From Hoplostethus atlanticus (lineage: Eukaryota; Chordata; Actinopteri; Trachichthyiformes; Trachichthyidae): a stretch of DNA of 64,000 nucleotides. The notes under the pieces are model-generated. The model was not told where the DNA came from. It searched no databases and was given only the letters and a program-made list of their open reading frames with translations. The number at the start of each line of letters is the position of its first letter. Position 1 is the first letter of the stretch. Positions 1 to 42,380 of the stretch are shown here, one piece after another. Position numbers and translations under genes: made by a program. Where the stretch lies: contig JAXDDX010000010.1 of NCBI GenBank assembly GCA_034670405.1, positions 5,491,001 to 5,555,000 on the forward strand, written 5' to 3'.

Positions 1-2000
1 CCTGTGTGCCAGAGGATATTTCCCAGGAAAGACCTACCAGACACCGGGTGTTTAGAAGCTTTATAGGTTGAATCACTATTGCTCTATCAGTTGGTGATAG
101 AGAGGAGCAAAATGGACATTTATTTATATGAAAAATGTTGTGAATTATGATGGATTATTATAAGGTCCATCTTTCCACATGCACACAAATAGTTTTATCA
201 TGACACAAGTACTATGCTGTACTTGTATATTGTAGTATATCCACAGTGTTTGGTTTTACACTGTAATGCAGAGCAGTAGTATACAGTACATCACTCGCAC
301 CCTTGTGTTAGTGCGGCCAGTTCTAAATATGAGGAGATGTTGTGCCAGCATGTCTAAGGACAAGATTTGCCCCTGAAGAATAAAAGGCTGCTATTTCACA
401 CTGTGAAGACAGAAACTGATTCGAAAAGACTCCAAAACATGAGAACCAAACGTGGCTTGATCATCGTTCTTTAATATTAAAACAACCAAAAATACAATAA
501 TCATTTCTTCATCCATCCCACTTCCACTTACCCCCCCCCAAGTCACCCTCATGATACAAACCCCAACAAAAACATAAGCTCACATACTATTCTGAAAAAG
601 TTGGACTCAATGTGGCATAAAATGCTACAATGCACAGAAACCGGGGAAGATGGTAGCATAGTACAGCACAGTTCAGCATGTTGCAAACAGGTTTATTAGC
701 AGTTTCGTTTGGGGAGGTCCTGGACCGGGTTTAACCTGGACAGTTATAAGGGGTGGGCGGGGCTCCAGCTGTAGGGGAGGAGCTTTTTTACAGCCCATGA
801 AAAAAATACATCGAGCTGAATACAGCGGACAACAACAAACATCCTTCCACAATATCTTTTCACCTACTGAGAAAATCTTACAGAGTGAGTGCCTTTTAAG
901 TTACCCACAATCCTTTTAAAAAAAACATTGTGCTATCAATGATTTTGTAAGAGTTGTCATCTCATTTTCACACAAAACTCTGAAGTTGAACACTGATACG
1001 CGGAGGGAGACATTATGAAAAGATCCTGTATTTTAAAGCACTGTATATGTAGACTCCCGTTTAGCACTATTGTCATCTAAGGTCTACAAACCTACAACCA
1101 TATATGAACACAGGTAGGCTGCCTTACACAAATTTACAAGATTGACATGACATCTCATCTCAGAGGCTGCTGTATGACAACCCAACCAACAACATTTGCT
1201 TTTTGATTCGTTAAAAACGTAGTAGTATAAGGCTGCTCTATTTAAGTTTAAAGGAAAGGTTTGAGATTTTTAAGAGGCCTACTGATCGCTAACCTTGACT
1301 CGACTTAGTCAAGGCCCCATCCTGAGATGTTGAAATGTTTTTGCCACTCTCAAAATCACAAAATGTTGAACGCTAAATCATGTTTGAAGTGTAAACATAT
1401 TTGTATGACTTATATGTGGCGAATCCTATCAGTACTGGACATACATCAAACATTGCAGATGTAACAGATTGGTGTCAACTGCACAGAAACCAAAAATCTG
1501 AATGTTCAAAGAGGGAGCTTGGTTAGTAATCGATAGGATAGGCTTCTAAAATCCTTTTTAATATGAGGCAGCAAACACACTGACTGGCAGAAATGCATCC
1601 ACTGTTTTCTAACACTGAAGTTTGACTGCGCTGTTGATGGTACCATAGCTAACACAGCTAATAGAGGCAGCCCGGTCGTGACATGAGCACGATGTCTTCA
1701 AATTCACTTGTGCTCTGTGCACAAAAACTGAGAGAAACGCATTTCCTTACCGTGAAAGGATTGCATTGAGGAGACCCGACTACGTAGTTGACGTTGACAT
1801 CGGGAAAATATTTCCGTTAGCTCACCTTTTCACATGACAAACACATGGAAATGGTGTCTCCAATTTGTGCTATTGTCTCACAATCCTTTCATGGTGGGGG
1901 GAATGCGATCTTCACATTATTTGTGGTCACGACATGTAAACCGGCATTTCAGAATTCGTGCTCATTGCTCAAAATGTTGATAGGGGCCTGATCTCTTGCC
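1..2000. other. No gene recognised; AT-rich noncoding DNA
   Basis: I see no exon with recognisable protein similarity here on either strand. The composition (AT-rich, scattered TTTATT on the plus strand near position 119, short G/C-rich patch at about 715-780) would fit the 3' untranslated region of a minus-strand gene lying to the left of the window, but nothing in the sequence proves that. No clear terminal inverted repeat or LINE tail was seen. Confidence 0.4.
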
Positions 2001-2504
2001 TGTTTGGAGAGTGGTTACCGGTGGCGACAAAATTTGAACATCCCCGCCATCGCAAAGAAAATTAGGCCTGTTCTAATGTTTTCTCAGGGAGGAAGAGGTG
2101 ATGACGTTACACTGTCATCCTCCAACATGGAGGCATTTTCCCTCATAGCCGTTGATGACCACTCTCGTGTGACAGGACTCTTGGGCCCAATCCCAATGTC
2201 CCCCCTAAGGCCTAAGCCCTGAACCCTCACAGACTTAACTGACGTCACCTGGTAAGTGCTTGAGTGCGAGAGGCTGCAAGGGCTCGAAACTGTATGAATA
2301 GGAATGGGACAGCACTTTGCGACATATCGCGTTACCTTGATGACACCAATTTTTCTTTATGTACAATTGTGGGTTTGGGACTTTTTATTATATTATAAAT
2401 ATTATTTATTAAAAATATATAATATTTCGGTGTTCATGTTGTTCCCCATCTTCATTGTCATTGCCATACAGACCTAACAACAGTGGTGCTGCCATTTTTG
2501 GCAG

Positions 2505-2897
<393 letters not shown>

Positions 2898-2977
2898 GAA
2901 GAGAAGAAATATTGAAAAAGGATGGTTTGGTTCTCACTGAAGAATAGTTCTCCAAATGTGTTTTTACCTCCTTTTTA

Positions 2978-2983
2978 AATAAA
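2978..2983 (+). terminator. Poly(A) signal of the alpha-tubulin fragment
   Basis: AATAAA sits 80 bases after the tubulin stop codon, in sequence typical of a short tubulin 3' UTR. It shows the copied or retained piece includes the natural 3' end of the transcript. Confidence 0.55.
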
Positions 2984-3724
2984 GCTGTTTTAAGTGTTTC
3001 CTTTTGTTTCTATGCCAAATTCTTACTTACAGGGGTGAAAGGATAATTTCAAAGTGAATTTGGGTGACATTTTATTTAGAGCTGTAGCTGTAGAGATGCA
3101 GTCTGAGTTAGCAATCCCTTTTTGACAAGTCTTAATTTCGTTCTGCCTTGAGTAAATAAATGGGGTTTGTCATGAAATTCACACATTGGGGAGTATGAAT
3201 AAGCCTAGCCCTCAAACTAGCTGTTACCCTAACTGTTATGCTACTTAAAACTCACACAGCATCGGGCTAAATCTTACTGTAGGTAGCAGTGTCTAGACAG
3301 GCACAGTGGCAAAAACTTCAATATGTCCAGGTGAATCCTTAAATCCATCCACAACGGCAGCCCTTCACACAAAACCAAACCATCTTTTTCCCTTACCTCG
3401 GGCACCATTTAAAGTTCAGAAATTACAAATCCTATACTACTTATGAAACTTAATATCCATGGGTGAGATGTGGCCGGTCCACCACAAGATGGCAGTGTGA
3501 CTTCACTGTGGTAGCAGGACCAAAGGAAAGCAGAAGACAAGCAAATTAAGTAAGTCACAAGGCATTAGGGTTAAGGTCAGGACTCTGACTTGGCCATTCC
3601 AAAATGTGAATTTTCCCGTTTAAGCCATTCTGTTGTTTGGAGAGCAGACTCTGTTGGTAACCAAACTTTGTGGGTTTTTTTATGACAGGACAGCTCTAAC
3701 CTTCCTGAATGTCATCTCATTGAT

Positions 3725-3960
3725 TGGATCACCTGACTTCAGTTACCCCCTTTCATAGAAGACATTATCCTAGAGGTTCACATACTTTTTCCAGCTTAGG
3801 CTGTTAATATGTTCAATAAAAACACAAAATATCTTTGTGTTATTTGTTAAAGCACATTGTTTTGACTTAGATGAAGATCAGACCATAATTTAGGAGCCAT
3901 TTATGCAAGGAATTCAAAAGGGTTCACAAATGTTTTCTCGTAACTATATCAAAATGAGGA
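3725..3960. mobile_element. MITE-like repeat with GGTTCACA...TTTTTC ends
   Basis: Contains GAGGTTCACATACTTTTTCC near 3773 and GGGTTCACAAATGTTTTCTCG near 3919, related to the two ends of the element at 45932-46053. No coding capacity is visible. Boundaries are approximate because both copies are diverged. Confidence 0.4.
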
Positions 3961-4011
3961 GTGGCCCCCACCACGCTGGACTGTGGTGCATTGATATAAG
4001 CTATTCAGGTT

Positions 4012-4328
4012 GGCTATCAACCTAGTTGTATTTTACCCATCTGTCATTTATGCATCTTTAGGTATTTATCAACCTAGTTGTACTTCACACATCTGATTAT
4101 GACAATGCAAGAATTATTTGCCCTTGAATGTATATTTGTAGTGTTAATGTTTAGTCTACTGTCATACAGTACGTATTGTCTGCACTATATGTGAGGTCTT
4201 GTCTTGCACCTAGTGTGTCAATCCAGTATTGTTGAACTGTCTTGTAATGTGTCAGCACCAATTATCCGAGTCAAATTCCTTGTGCACCTTCTGTACTTGG
4301 CGAAATAAAGCAATTCTGATTTTGATTA
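4012..4328 (+). mobile_element. 3' tail of a non-LTR retrotransposon (LINE)
   Basis: The block ends in GAAATAAAGCAATTCTGATTTTGATT, the short AT-rich tandem tail with ATTCTGATT-type repeats that marks the 3' end of many fish LINEs. No reverse transcriptase is present, so it is a heavily 5'-truncated copy in the plus orientation. It lies just downstream of the glo1 stop, which is on the opposite strand. Confidence 0.55.
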
Positions 4329-4889
4329 ATCTTGAAAAGTTCTTAAATCACGGTCTGCTGGATATGTGTGTTTGCTGATGAGCAAGATAAAATTAACCTG
4401 CCAAGTTTCACAATGGAGTTTGATGCAAACTTCTCTCCCATACAAGAAAGAAAGAAAGATCACATATTGGGCCCAAAAAACATTACGATCGCATGCAGGC
4501 CCTAAACAAGGGGAGAAATGACAAAACTCACTGGATTTCACATTTACTGCACAGTAGCACTGTGTTATTTCAGCATCACTTCTTGAACATAGATACAAAT
4601 TGACAAAGGTAGGCTCAACAGCTACACACAGTAGTTGCTAATCTTGGCAATGACTTATCTAACCCATTTGCTCATCAATTGTCCAATATTAGTCCTTCCC
4701 ATGCCAAGACACAGCGATTGCCATTTGAGAAGTGATCCTGGTCCGTCAGCCTTCCCTCAGTGCTCCGTACCCCTTGGCTCTCCGGCTTGTATTGCTAAAT
4801 TCTTTGCTCCAATGTTCTGCACTCCCAGTGAAGCCACAGCAGGCTCGGTCTAACTGTCCTGCGGAGGTAGCACGTTGTCATCATTGTTT

Positions 4890-7800
4890 CTAGGAGGTAA
4901 TAGAGACCATGTTGTTGGGACTCAGGATCTCAATCCAGTAACCATCAGGGTCCTGAATGAAGGCCAAGCCTTTCATTTTACCTGAGAAACAGAGAGAGAG
5001 ACAGGAAAGCCATTGTCATGATTAGCTGAAACCTCCCTGTGGGAAAATTGGGTTGCTGGAGCAGCAGATAACGGGTTACAGAAAATAATTATGATTTAAA
5101 TAAGAACAGAGCAAATGGAGGTATTATTCATAGTGACTAACAATCTCAACACTAAAAAACAAATCCAAAAATGTACAGCATATATGCAGGGTGTGCCAAT
5201 AGAACATACTAAGAAAAAAAATATGAAATATATATGCACAATATGAAAATACATGAAATATACTGTACATATGAATATATGCCGTATTAATATAAATGAA
5301 TACAGAGAAAATAGAGATATATGCAATAACAAAAATAACCCAAAGATTTTTATTGGTGAATGAATCGATTCACTAGTGTCAGACGACCTTAAAGAATCGA
5401 GTTAGTTAAAAGAGTCGGTCTACCCTACATTGTAAAAATTGGTAAAAACATTGGTAAAAACGTGGGATATTTAAAGTTATTTTTCATACCGCCTTAAATT
5501 TCCGCCAATATAAGATCCCAAATATTTAAATTGGTATCGGAGCCAAAAATCCTCCAACTGTAAACAAGCCACCGAGTTAAGGGTAACTACAAGAATTCAT
5601 TTCAATAAAAAGTTTAATACCTTTTACAGAGCGCTTATCTGAACAGTTACAGAGTACAACATAAATAAAAAGGTGAACATAGAAAAAAAGAAGAAAAAAA
5701 AACTACTAAAAGGCAAATGCACCTTATAATTAAATGACTAACTTCCTGGCCTAGGAACCTCATGTCCATAAACACTTTGCACCTTACCATCATCTGGCTT
5801 CTTGACAAATGTGACTCCTTGCTCTTCAAACAGTTTGCAGGCGGCGTAGACGTCAGGAACCGCGATTCCAATGTGTCCTGTCAAATGTTAGGTAGAGAAG
5901 AGGAGAATCAAAATCAATTTAAGTATAACACAAACGAGGAGTTTGTCCTGGTGGAATGGTATGTACCCTCATTCCAACATCATAAGGGTAAATAGGAGAA
6001 AAGATGAGCAGGTTAACAAACGTACATGGCTTCATCCAGTTTGCCAGATTTTTCAACACCCGGTTTGTCGTCACCGCCACAGTACAAGGTAAAATATGGG
6101 GAAAATTCAACTTTTGTTGCCAAGTATTTTATCTCTTTGTGACTATATATTGTGCATATATAGTCCAAATATACAGCCAAAGTTTTTATGGAGTTTCAAA
6201 TCATTTCTCTTTCCTGTCTGGTTTCAGAACAGGGAAGCCGGCGCAATCTCACCAAAGCCGCGAGGATCTGAGTTTCCGTTGTGATAAGACTGGCTCTCAT
6301 CAGACTCCGAACCCCAGTTACTGGAGGAGAGAGAGAAGGAGAGAGGAGCACAGAGAGAGAGAGGAAGTGGAAAAGAGGAGAGGAGGGAGAGAGGGCAGGA
6401 GAAAGAGGGAAGAAAAGGAGAGAGATGAGGAGAGAGATTTCAGTTGTGTTATGATCACGGTCACAATCTAGCTGTTCAAGCTAAGAGACTAAGAGACTAA
6501 GAGAGATTAGATATAAACCCAGGCTAGTTTTGTTTGGTTGGAGGTTAGATAGGGCTAAATAATGAAATGTGTATAGTTAATATAATTGTAGAAATTGATT
6601 TTAAATAGTCAAGATGTTGATCCAAGATGCCAAAAGTGCAGTTAAATAATTGTTCCCCAAATTACAGACTAATAACTACGATTCTGATCACAACACCCAG
6701 CATATAATGGTCGCGCAGCCCTAATCCCAGGCTGTAGACCTTACTGCGTCAGCTCGATGGTGGCTCTTCTGGAAAAGGTCCAGGCCGTCTTCTCCTTCAC
6801 GTCTGCAGGAACCTCCTTCTTGTCCTCATAGCCCAGGAAGAAGAGAGAGAACCGCATGGAGGGGAAGTCGAACTTCTGCAAGAGCCTGGGAGACAGAAAT
6901 ACCACCACTTTACTCACCAAGTCCAGTTAATGCACAGTAAGTAGTCTTGGGGACATTGGTGCACGAACATACTGACAACCCATGAACGTAAGTACATAGT
7001 GACACACATGGTACAAAACAGCAGAACCTCATTCAGTGCAAAGCGACAGTGCAAGACATAAGTCAGGTTTGTTTGTAGAGCAGTTATTATTATGAAAACA
7101 ATAAATGACAACACGCGACACCCCCAACCTTAGACCCTCGCTGAGGACTCCACCAAACCTTTTAGAACCCTTGGGAGGGGCTACTCAAAGAGGGATCCCC
7201 CTACCAGGACGGTCAGGTGTGCAATAGGTGCCGAGGGTGAGCAAAGAGATTTAAATGGAACCCGCTCAGCTTGTTAGTCACACAAGCTGAGTGGTTTTCA
7301 GTCACTTCTGTTCCACGTGTAAGTGAGGCTGCGGGCCGTCTGTGATGGTGGAAACATATGCAACCGAAGCGCCTGAACACTGCGCCGCTTAGACATCGGG
7401 TGGGAATAAACTTTTGCAATTGCAACTTTTTCCTGAGTGGAGCCAAACTAGAGGTGACGTGGAAAGTCTATTCATTGGGATTTCAAATTTGCATTTTCAA
7501 ATTTAGCCTAGCCTATAAGGCTTGTAAGGCTTTCAATTTTTCTATTTAGCTAACCTTTATCAGAGCAAATTGTTGTTTACAATATTTGTGTTAGGCTTAT
7601 GTTTCTGTTGCAACAGTAAAGGTAATTTTATCTACACGCTATCGAGCATGGTAATAGACCGGAGGATGCCTATCCTATTCCTCACTTATCAACAGGACAA
7701 ATAGTCTTCAGACTGGAGTCTTTGTTTTGAGTGCCAGTCTCCTGTTAGTAATAATAGTGCAAGTCAGCTGGTGTATGAAACCCTTTTGTCACATGAATCA

Positions 7801-10800
7801 CATACAACTCCTTTCAAATAGTTGGACTAACAAAAACAGCCACAATATCGGCATGACTGGCAAAAAATAAAAAGTTGGTCCGTGTGTTGAAATTCTCAGT
7901 CATTAGTCTCAGTCACACCGAGACTAATCTCACTCAGCTGTTCCTTGTAAACACAACGTAGTTGTCCTCATCCGCTTGTGTGAGACAGACAGACATCACC
8001 TGATAGACGGACAAAGGCAGTCTGACCTCAAAAAAATCTTTGACAAAAACCTGACATCAACTCGATAACAGATGGTAATGTTTCCTCCAATATTGAATTT
8101 AGGATGTTACTGTCCGCGAAGTGACATTACCCTAGCATCAATGAGTGGAAAGTAATTTTTCAAACCAGTTTAAAAATGTTCAAACTTATACTACTGCTTG
8201 GACAGGAATCTCATTTGGACGTGAAGACTCTGTGACTGTTGATAAGTCACAAAAAGTGTTCAGTATCGTTCTCCCTTGGTTTAGCATGGAAACCAACAAA
8301 ACACACACAGGCTAATCAAAAGCTGACTGTGGTTAAGCCTTGCTCTTAAAAAGGCAAGTGAAATATTTTTCTCCAGGGTTTCTTCATCTCCCCTGTAGAA
8401 TTTGTTAACTTTTAACTTTTCTATGTGACAAAATAAACTGAACTGAAGCCAACAGTAATACTCACGTCATGCCTAGGATTCTGGTGTAGAAGTCCAAGGA
8501 CTTGACGGGATCCTTGACTCGCAGCATGGTCTGCTGCATCATGAAGTCCTGAAACATCACAGACGGGAGACAGAAACAGAATATAGAGAGCTTTAGGCAT
8601 CGCAAGCGTGCAAACTACCGTGAATACGACCTGCAGTCCAAGGTAATACAAGTCGAAATAACAGTTATAGTCACACTAATACAATTAAACACATCCAAGT
8701 TGTATCAACAAGATGTTATCCTGTTGTTGCACTTCCTCCGATATATCCCATGGAGCTCCTGGTCAGTGTGTGTCTCTTGGAAATGGAGCTCTATTTACAT
8801 CCATTCAAAATGTGTACTCCTATTTTTAAATAAAGGGAACGTGAGTAGAGAGTCAAACCATGATCAGCAATCATACGATGGGCTGGCACCATGGTTGAAG
8901 TGAGACAGCACATTTTTTTACTTTTACTTTACTGCAGTTGAGCAAGAGTTAGCTCTCTGATTGGCTGTTCATCTTAAGCGTATCAGTGCACAAGAAGAGA
9001 AACGGAAGGCAACTGACAACGCCAGTTGGAACTTTTTATCAGACATATTCTCTATTAGTATAACGAAACTGAGCGAACGCTACTTTGTTTGTTTGCATTT
9101 ACGTGATCCTTTTCTTTGTTGAATTACGAATACAGACTACCGCCACCTCCTGGTATGGAGAGTTATTTCCTCTCACGCAGGCGCAGTATGTGCTTGTCGG
9201 CTGTAGTCTTTGCGGTGTGTTCAAGTGCAACTTTTTGGTCACCGCTAGTTCTTTGACGTCGCCTTGGTGTGTGTGTGTGTGGGCCTTAAGAGACAAGCCC
9301 CCCCCCCCCCCCCCCCCCCATACCAACTACAGTCCTTGATCCAAAATATTCCCTTTCATCCAAATTAACTACTGTAATTTTATTGGAGTGTGAGAGAAGA
9401 GACAAAATCACACTCAACATATTTTTCTTCAGGGGAGAAGATCTCCCTTTGGCTGCGTTGGGAGATGCCTGGATTCCACAAGGGGAGAGTTTGTATCCTG
9501 GCGGCTCCATGTGAAAAGGATTTCAGCCAAGTTCTTATAACTCACAGTGACCACCACAGCAGTGTGTGACCTACTTCTCTCAGGCCTGTTTGGATCAGCG
9601 GGTTATACACTGAGCAGAACCAACATAAGGAGCACCTCCTAATACTGAGTGGGGGGGAGAACACGTTTTCCTATATGTCTCAGTCATCTTAAGGTTTAAC
9701 CCTCCTCCTTTAATCTTCTCCTCTCCATCTCCGTTTGATCAATAAGGGATCAGAGCTTTCACCTGATCAGTCTGCTTCAAGGAAAGAATAGATGTAACTG
9801 ACTGGTTGGTAAACCCCAAATCTCACCAGCCATGTGCACTGTTTTTCAAGCTAGCTAGATGTTAAGAACAGAATAGGACCCCACATGACGGATGGTTACC
9901 TGTAGATGAGACTAACCTAGCAGACACAGAAAAACATTTAACAGTATTGGCAGTTGTTGTCTCGTGGTCATTTCTCACCCTGATCCAGATAGTATACTCA
10001 AGTGTATGTGAACTAAACTGTGTGTGTGTGTCACAGTGGAATGTTATCGCTGTGCTGTTGGAGACTCTTCTCCTTTCCTGTATCGCTTCCTTCCTTCCTT
10101 CACTAGGCTGCCAGCTTTCTCTCAAACTGCATCTAATGACACTGACATCTAATGTATAATGTTTCCAAAGCAGTAGTTGCAGCCTAGTAAACACGGTAGT
10201 AAAGTCTAAAAGATAGTTTATCCTTATCACATTACATACAAAACAAAGTACTTCTTCATCAGTCCATCCATTAAGTCAGCATAACAGCAAAACAGACTGA
10301 CAAACAATGTACAAATGTTTGTAACAACGGTTACCTATTGTTTGTTCATATACCAATCGTCTAATTTTATTGTACAATCTACCATAAAACGTGCTGCAAC
10401 GATGAAACCTTAGGTCCGTTATCGGACATGCAGCTGGTCGGGGCTGATGGTTAATACCTGGTATTGTTTTGGTCTTTTCCATCACTTCCACTGTCTAACA
10501 ACTGTTAGTTTACGGACGGGGATCTGGATATGTCATCATCGCCCATTGATACACGGTTCAGGAGCCCGGAAAACAGAAGCAACAGCGAACCGACCTTTTC
10601 ATCTTTTCCAACCTGTCCATTCAATGATTTGGCAACTTAAGGTTTGCCTTGGTTATCAGTATACATGTACAGCTCGTATGACTCACGAGCTTTATGAATC
10701 CTGGTGATCTGGTAAATTCGGTATATACATGCTCCACTAACCACCGTTTAATTTAATGAAATATCAACTTTCAAAGTTAGGTTCACGCTGCTCGCTACCG

Positions 10801-11403
10801 CACACTACTGTGTATTTTGGTGCAAGATTGTAGGAATATCAGGCGATCCCATTCTAATAGTTAGAGTTTAATTGAATTAAGTGTCATTTAGAGCATTGAT
10901 GTGTGCTACCAATCATTTGTAAAAAGGTCTTATGTTATGTTCTACCAGATCCGCATATTGTCCTATAAGCAAGGAAACATTCAGACATGCCAGATTGTCC
11001 AATGGAGCGCTAGTCCGTAGCGTAGGCGCACGAGCCTGTTCGGTCAGTAGATATCAAATAACTTTGTACTCCTAAATACGTGGGATGTCATTAATGAACG
11101 CGGCATATGCACTGGTGACCTTGTTATGATACTGTGGAATTACTGTTTGTGGGGGGACGTCGTCCACATTTTGCTGGGAATGGGGAAAGAAGCAGGTCAG
11201 AATACGGTATGTCCGATAATGGACGCTTGGTCGCTAGCTAGATAACTTATCGGCCAGTCATTGGCCTGCTGGTCGGGGTTTGACTGTCTGGTAGAAGTTT
11301 AGTTCGGGTTAAACTATAATAACAAGCCGCTCACCTTAGTTATGGCGTGTCCATCTTTACAAGCTGCCGCTGCCGTCTCGTCCGACAGGCCTTGGTCGCT
11401 CAT
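4890..11403 (-). CDS. glo1: Glyoxalase I (lactoylglutathione lyase), complete, 6 exons
   Basis: GLO1 isomerises the hemithioacetal of methylglyoxal and glutathione to S-lactoylglutathione in the cytosol, the first step of methylglyoxal detoxification. Coding exons in order on the minus strand: 11335-11403, 8466-8548, 6745-6885, 6253-6320, 5788-5877, 4890-4981. All junctions are GT-AG and phases close exactly, giving 180 aa (human 184). The start ATG (11401-11403) gives an N-terminus [15 protein letters not shown] of the expected length. The glyoxalase/VOC fold is complete: [21 protein letters not shown], the AT-IEL-HNW strand and the [12 protein letters not shown]-terminal strand. The metal ligands known from the human enzyme (Gln34, Glu100, His127, Glu173) are all present as Gln29, Glu95, His122 and Glu168. 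The stop is TAG at 4890-4892. No damage seen. The intron before exon 4 carries an unusually long pyrimidine tract. Confidence 0.97.
5096..5335 (-). repeat. Dispersed repeat copy, also near 39.1 and 43.5 kb
   Basis: On the minus strand this AT-rich block shares word order with 43480-43740 (TATTTTCATATTGTGCATAT, TATGTTCTATTGG, CACACCCTGCATATATGCTGTAC) and more loosely with 39050-39430. The spurious hydrophobic translation products of these copies resemble each other for the same reason. Probably the 3' noncoding part of a fish LINE; no coding region remains. Confidence 0.4.
6321..6445. repeat. GA-rich (polypurine) tract; pyrimidine tract in glo1 sense
   Basis: About 120 bases of almost pure A/G on the plus strand (GAGAGA, GGAGAGGAGG, AAGAGGGAAG). 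On the glo1 sense strand it is a C/T tract that runs straight into the exon 4 acceptor at 6320/6321. It therefore supplies a far longer polypyrimidine tract than the usual 15-40 bases. Such mirror-like tracts can also form triplex DNA; that is inference. Confidence 0.8.
9298..9319. repeat. Poly(C) run of 22 in glo1 intron 1
   Basis: Uninterrupted C run, preceded by GTGTGTGTGTG at about 9270. Runs of this length are error-prone in assemblies. Confidence 0.9.
9780..9865. repeat. 'ACCAGCCA / TTGGCTGGTAAA' dispersed repeat copy
   Basis: TGACTGGTTGGTAAACCCCAAATCTCACCAGCCATG...AGCTAGCTAGATG matches the word order of copies at about 12915-12965, 19690-19810, 26540-26610, 29870-29970 and 57060-57190. 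Non-coding; probably interior sequence of a non-autonomous DNA transposon. Confidence 0.45.
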
Positions 11404-13425
11404 TTTTACCAGTAAAAGTTACGAAGCAGAACCGCAGCTCAGCGGGGCGGACTGACAGTGGGCGGAATCAAGCTTCACAAGTTACAACAAAACGTGACTT
11501 CCGATTATGGCTTTCAAAATAAAAGCCACATTAACTAACACGAGAACGTGCAGTTGTAGTTCTGGGAGTGGGAGGGTGTGTGTGTGTTGGGGGCTACCAA
11601 ACCTACCAAAGTGACAACAAATAATTTATTGAAGCGTATCTGTAACAATTGACAAAACAATTGTTTTTTTCCAAAATGTCTTTTCACAGCATATATTAAT
11701 AGCCATACAGGCCTCTATATATGACAAAATTAGATGAGATGAGTTTGAGAAACCTCAATGATCCCTGTGGAGATCACAGCTTAGGGACAGTTGTGGTGCA
11801 ATATTTCCAAATTAGATCCACCAACACCACCACTGATCTTATTTTGAAAAACGGACAGGAAGTTAATTATTGGTTGGCTTCACACTGTTCAGCGTTATGT
11901 AACACGAGGAAGAGCGCCAGGCATTTCTATAATCCAATTACCCTGTATCGAAACTGATCATTTTAAACCAAATTAGTGTGACCAGGTGAATGCTGTCTGT
12001 CACGCTGCCCTCGGTCCTATATGATAGTGTTCTCTTCATGACATATTATTGTAAGCATTACTTCAGTTTAATACGCCTTACTGATGTGAATGAGCCTTTC
12101 CATTAGCACAGACCAAACTGTTGATGTAGTAGTACTAATACTACTGGGAATGTTGTTGAAACTATTGTTTTATATGCTGTTCACTGTTCTGACCGTGATA
12201 CCAAGGATCCCAGAACTCTTCATTACTATGTTTTTCCAGAGGGAAGGGATCTCTGGAGGGCATGGATTCATAACCACCCATGTCCATTCATTCAGCCCAA
12301 CGCCCAGGGTCAAAAACACCACCACAGTACCGTGTGCCATGGAAATTCAGAGTGCCTTTATTACAGACAAGTTGTACAGTTCTTTAATGGGGGAGAAGCA
12401 AGAGAATGCTACAGCACAGGTTATCAATCAAATGTACAGTTCACAACAGCTTTACATTAGTGGGTTCTGGTGGATCTGAGGAATTTGAGCTAGCTGTAAC
12501 AGTTAACCATCAGCCACACAACCAGTCATACAGGAATAGGAGGGTTGTTACAGCTGTGAGAATACAACCCAACATCAAGCCTGAGTACCTGCAGAGGTCC
12601 TGAGATAGTTTGGCTGGGAGAGAGATGGACTGTTGTTGGGCAAAGAGCACTTATCCCCATATAGTATGTTCATGAGGAATGATGAAAAGAACGTTTATTT
12701 CCTCATTGGTAGTTTGTTGAGGGTCTACAACAGTTTTACAGGTTTAAAGGGCCCACGGGTCATACAACTCACTCAGTACATAAATGATGACTTAAATGTT
12801 CAATTCAAGGAAGAAAATTACAAAAATCTGAGATGTTTTTTTGTTTTTTCGCCCCTGCATTATGTGTATAAAAGTAAACTTTCATCCACACTACAGTGGT
12901 TTGAATATACCTCAAAATCCACCAGCCACTTTGATTATTTCACCAGCCAACTAGATGTTTGTAACAGGACTCAAAATTATGTTTGTTACCGGTACAGTAG
13001 AATAACATACCAGCCAGAGCAAAGATTTACTGTCATTTACCTGGTAGTTTCCCATCCTAGTATAAACCACTGCTGCACAGTTAAATCTTCCAGGTTCTGG
13101 AAATTCAGGAGCTTCTGGGACGTTGACTTAAGAGGAGAGCAATCAGACATTTAGAGGAAGAGGAACTGAGCGCGTTACCAGCTTTCTCTCATAGTGGAAT
13201 AATAAGCGTCTAAACTGCCTCACGCCCTTCACCTATGACATATTAATGACAACGTGTATATAAAAACCCCATATTCCCAATTTAAATCCCAGAGCCCAGT
13301 CGCCCCATGCCCCCGATAAATATACCCCGATAGATACCCAAGAGGCGAGAGAGAGGATGAAGAAAAGAAAGGCCAGTTAGACTACAATGTTTATCATGAT
13401 CTTCCTCCTCCTCCAGAGCAGGTCT
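11404..13425. other. Intergenic region between glo1 start and eprs1 stop; eprs1 3' UTR
   Basis: glo1 and eprs1 are both on the minus strand, so this holds the glo1 promoter (just right of 11403) and the eprs1 3' UTR (left of 13426). A candidate eprs1 poly(A) signal, TTTATT on the plus strand, lies at 12694-12699, which would give a 3' UTR of about 730 bases; this choice is uncertain. A dispersed 'ACCAGCCA' repeat copy lies at 12915-12965. The longest open frames (12090-12479 and 12633-13154, plus strand) show no recognisable protein. Confidence 0.5.
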
Positions 13426-41869
<28,444 letters not shown>

Positions 41870-42380
41870 GCTCTATATTCCTAGTCCCACACAAGCGGTG
41901 AAGCCTTTTCGCTGTCAAAAACTCAACTTAGGTCTGCAGGCAAGGCAGCTCTCCAGACTCCACCAGCAGCGACAAGCTCGCTAAAGTACAACACAAGCCT
42001 TCCTGTCACAGCCTTCAAAATAAAACGCCATTCTGATGAACATGTGTGTCAATGTTTTTGAGTAAAACAATTAGGGATGTAGGCAAACCTACCGAACCTC
42101 AGTTTACCCACCTTTTCATTTGTGGAATAAAATGTACCTATCTTTTTAGGCTGACATAAATATTAATTAGGTAAATTCATAGTGTAGATCATAGAAAGTA
42201 GTATCAAACGTATGTCAGTTATATGTATATATGTATATTATATATATTTTTAAGGAGAAAAAACATTAATGCTTTTCTGAAATATAGTTGATTTTAGTCA
42301 AGCAGCGTATACACAATGCATAAAAGTTTATTATGGTGGGACATCCAGATCTGATGGGGCGGCATCACAGCAAACGGCAG

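Noticed and set aside
6004-6471. 155-residue plus-strand open frame with a Glu/Arg-rich tail
   Set aside because: It is antisense to glo1 exon 4 and the charged tail is simply the GA-rich tract.
9085-9339. Pro- or Gly-rich open frames on both strands
   Set aside because: They are translations of the poly(C)/poly(G) and TG runs inside glo1 intron 1, with no similarity to a protein.
4890-11403. glo1 as a processed or broken copy
   Set aside because: It has five GT-AG introns, closing phases and all four metal ligands, so it is an intact gene.
12633-13154. 173-residue plus-strand open frame
   Set aside because: It lies in the glo1-eprs1 intergenic region, overlaps a dispersed repeat and shows no recognisable domain or splice context.
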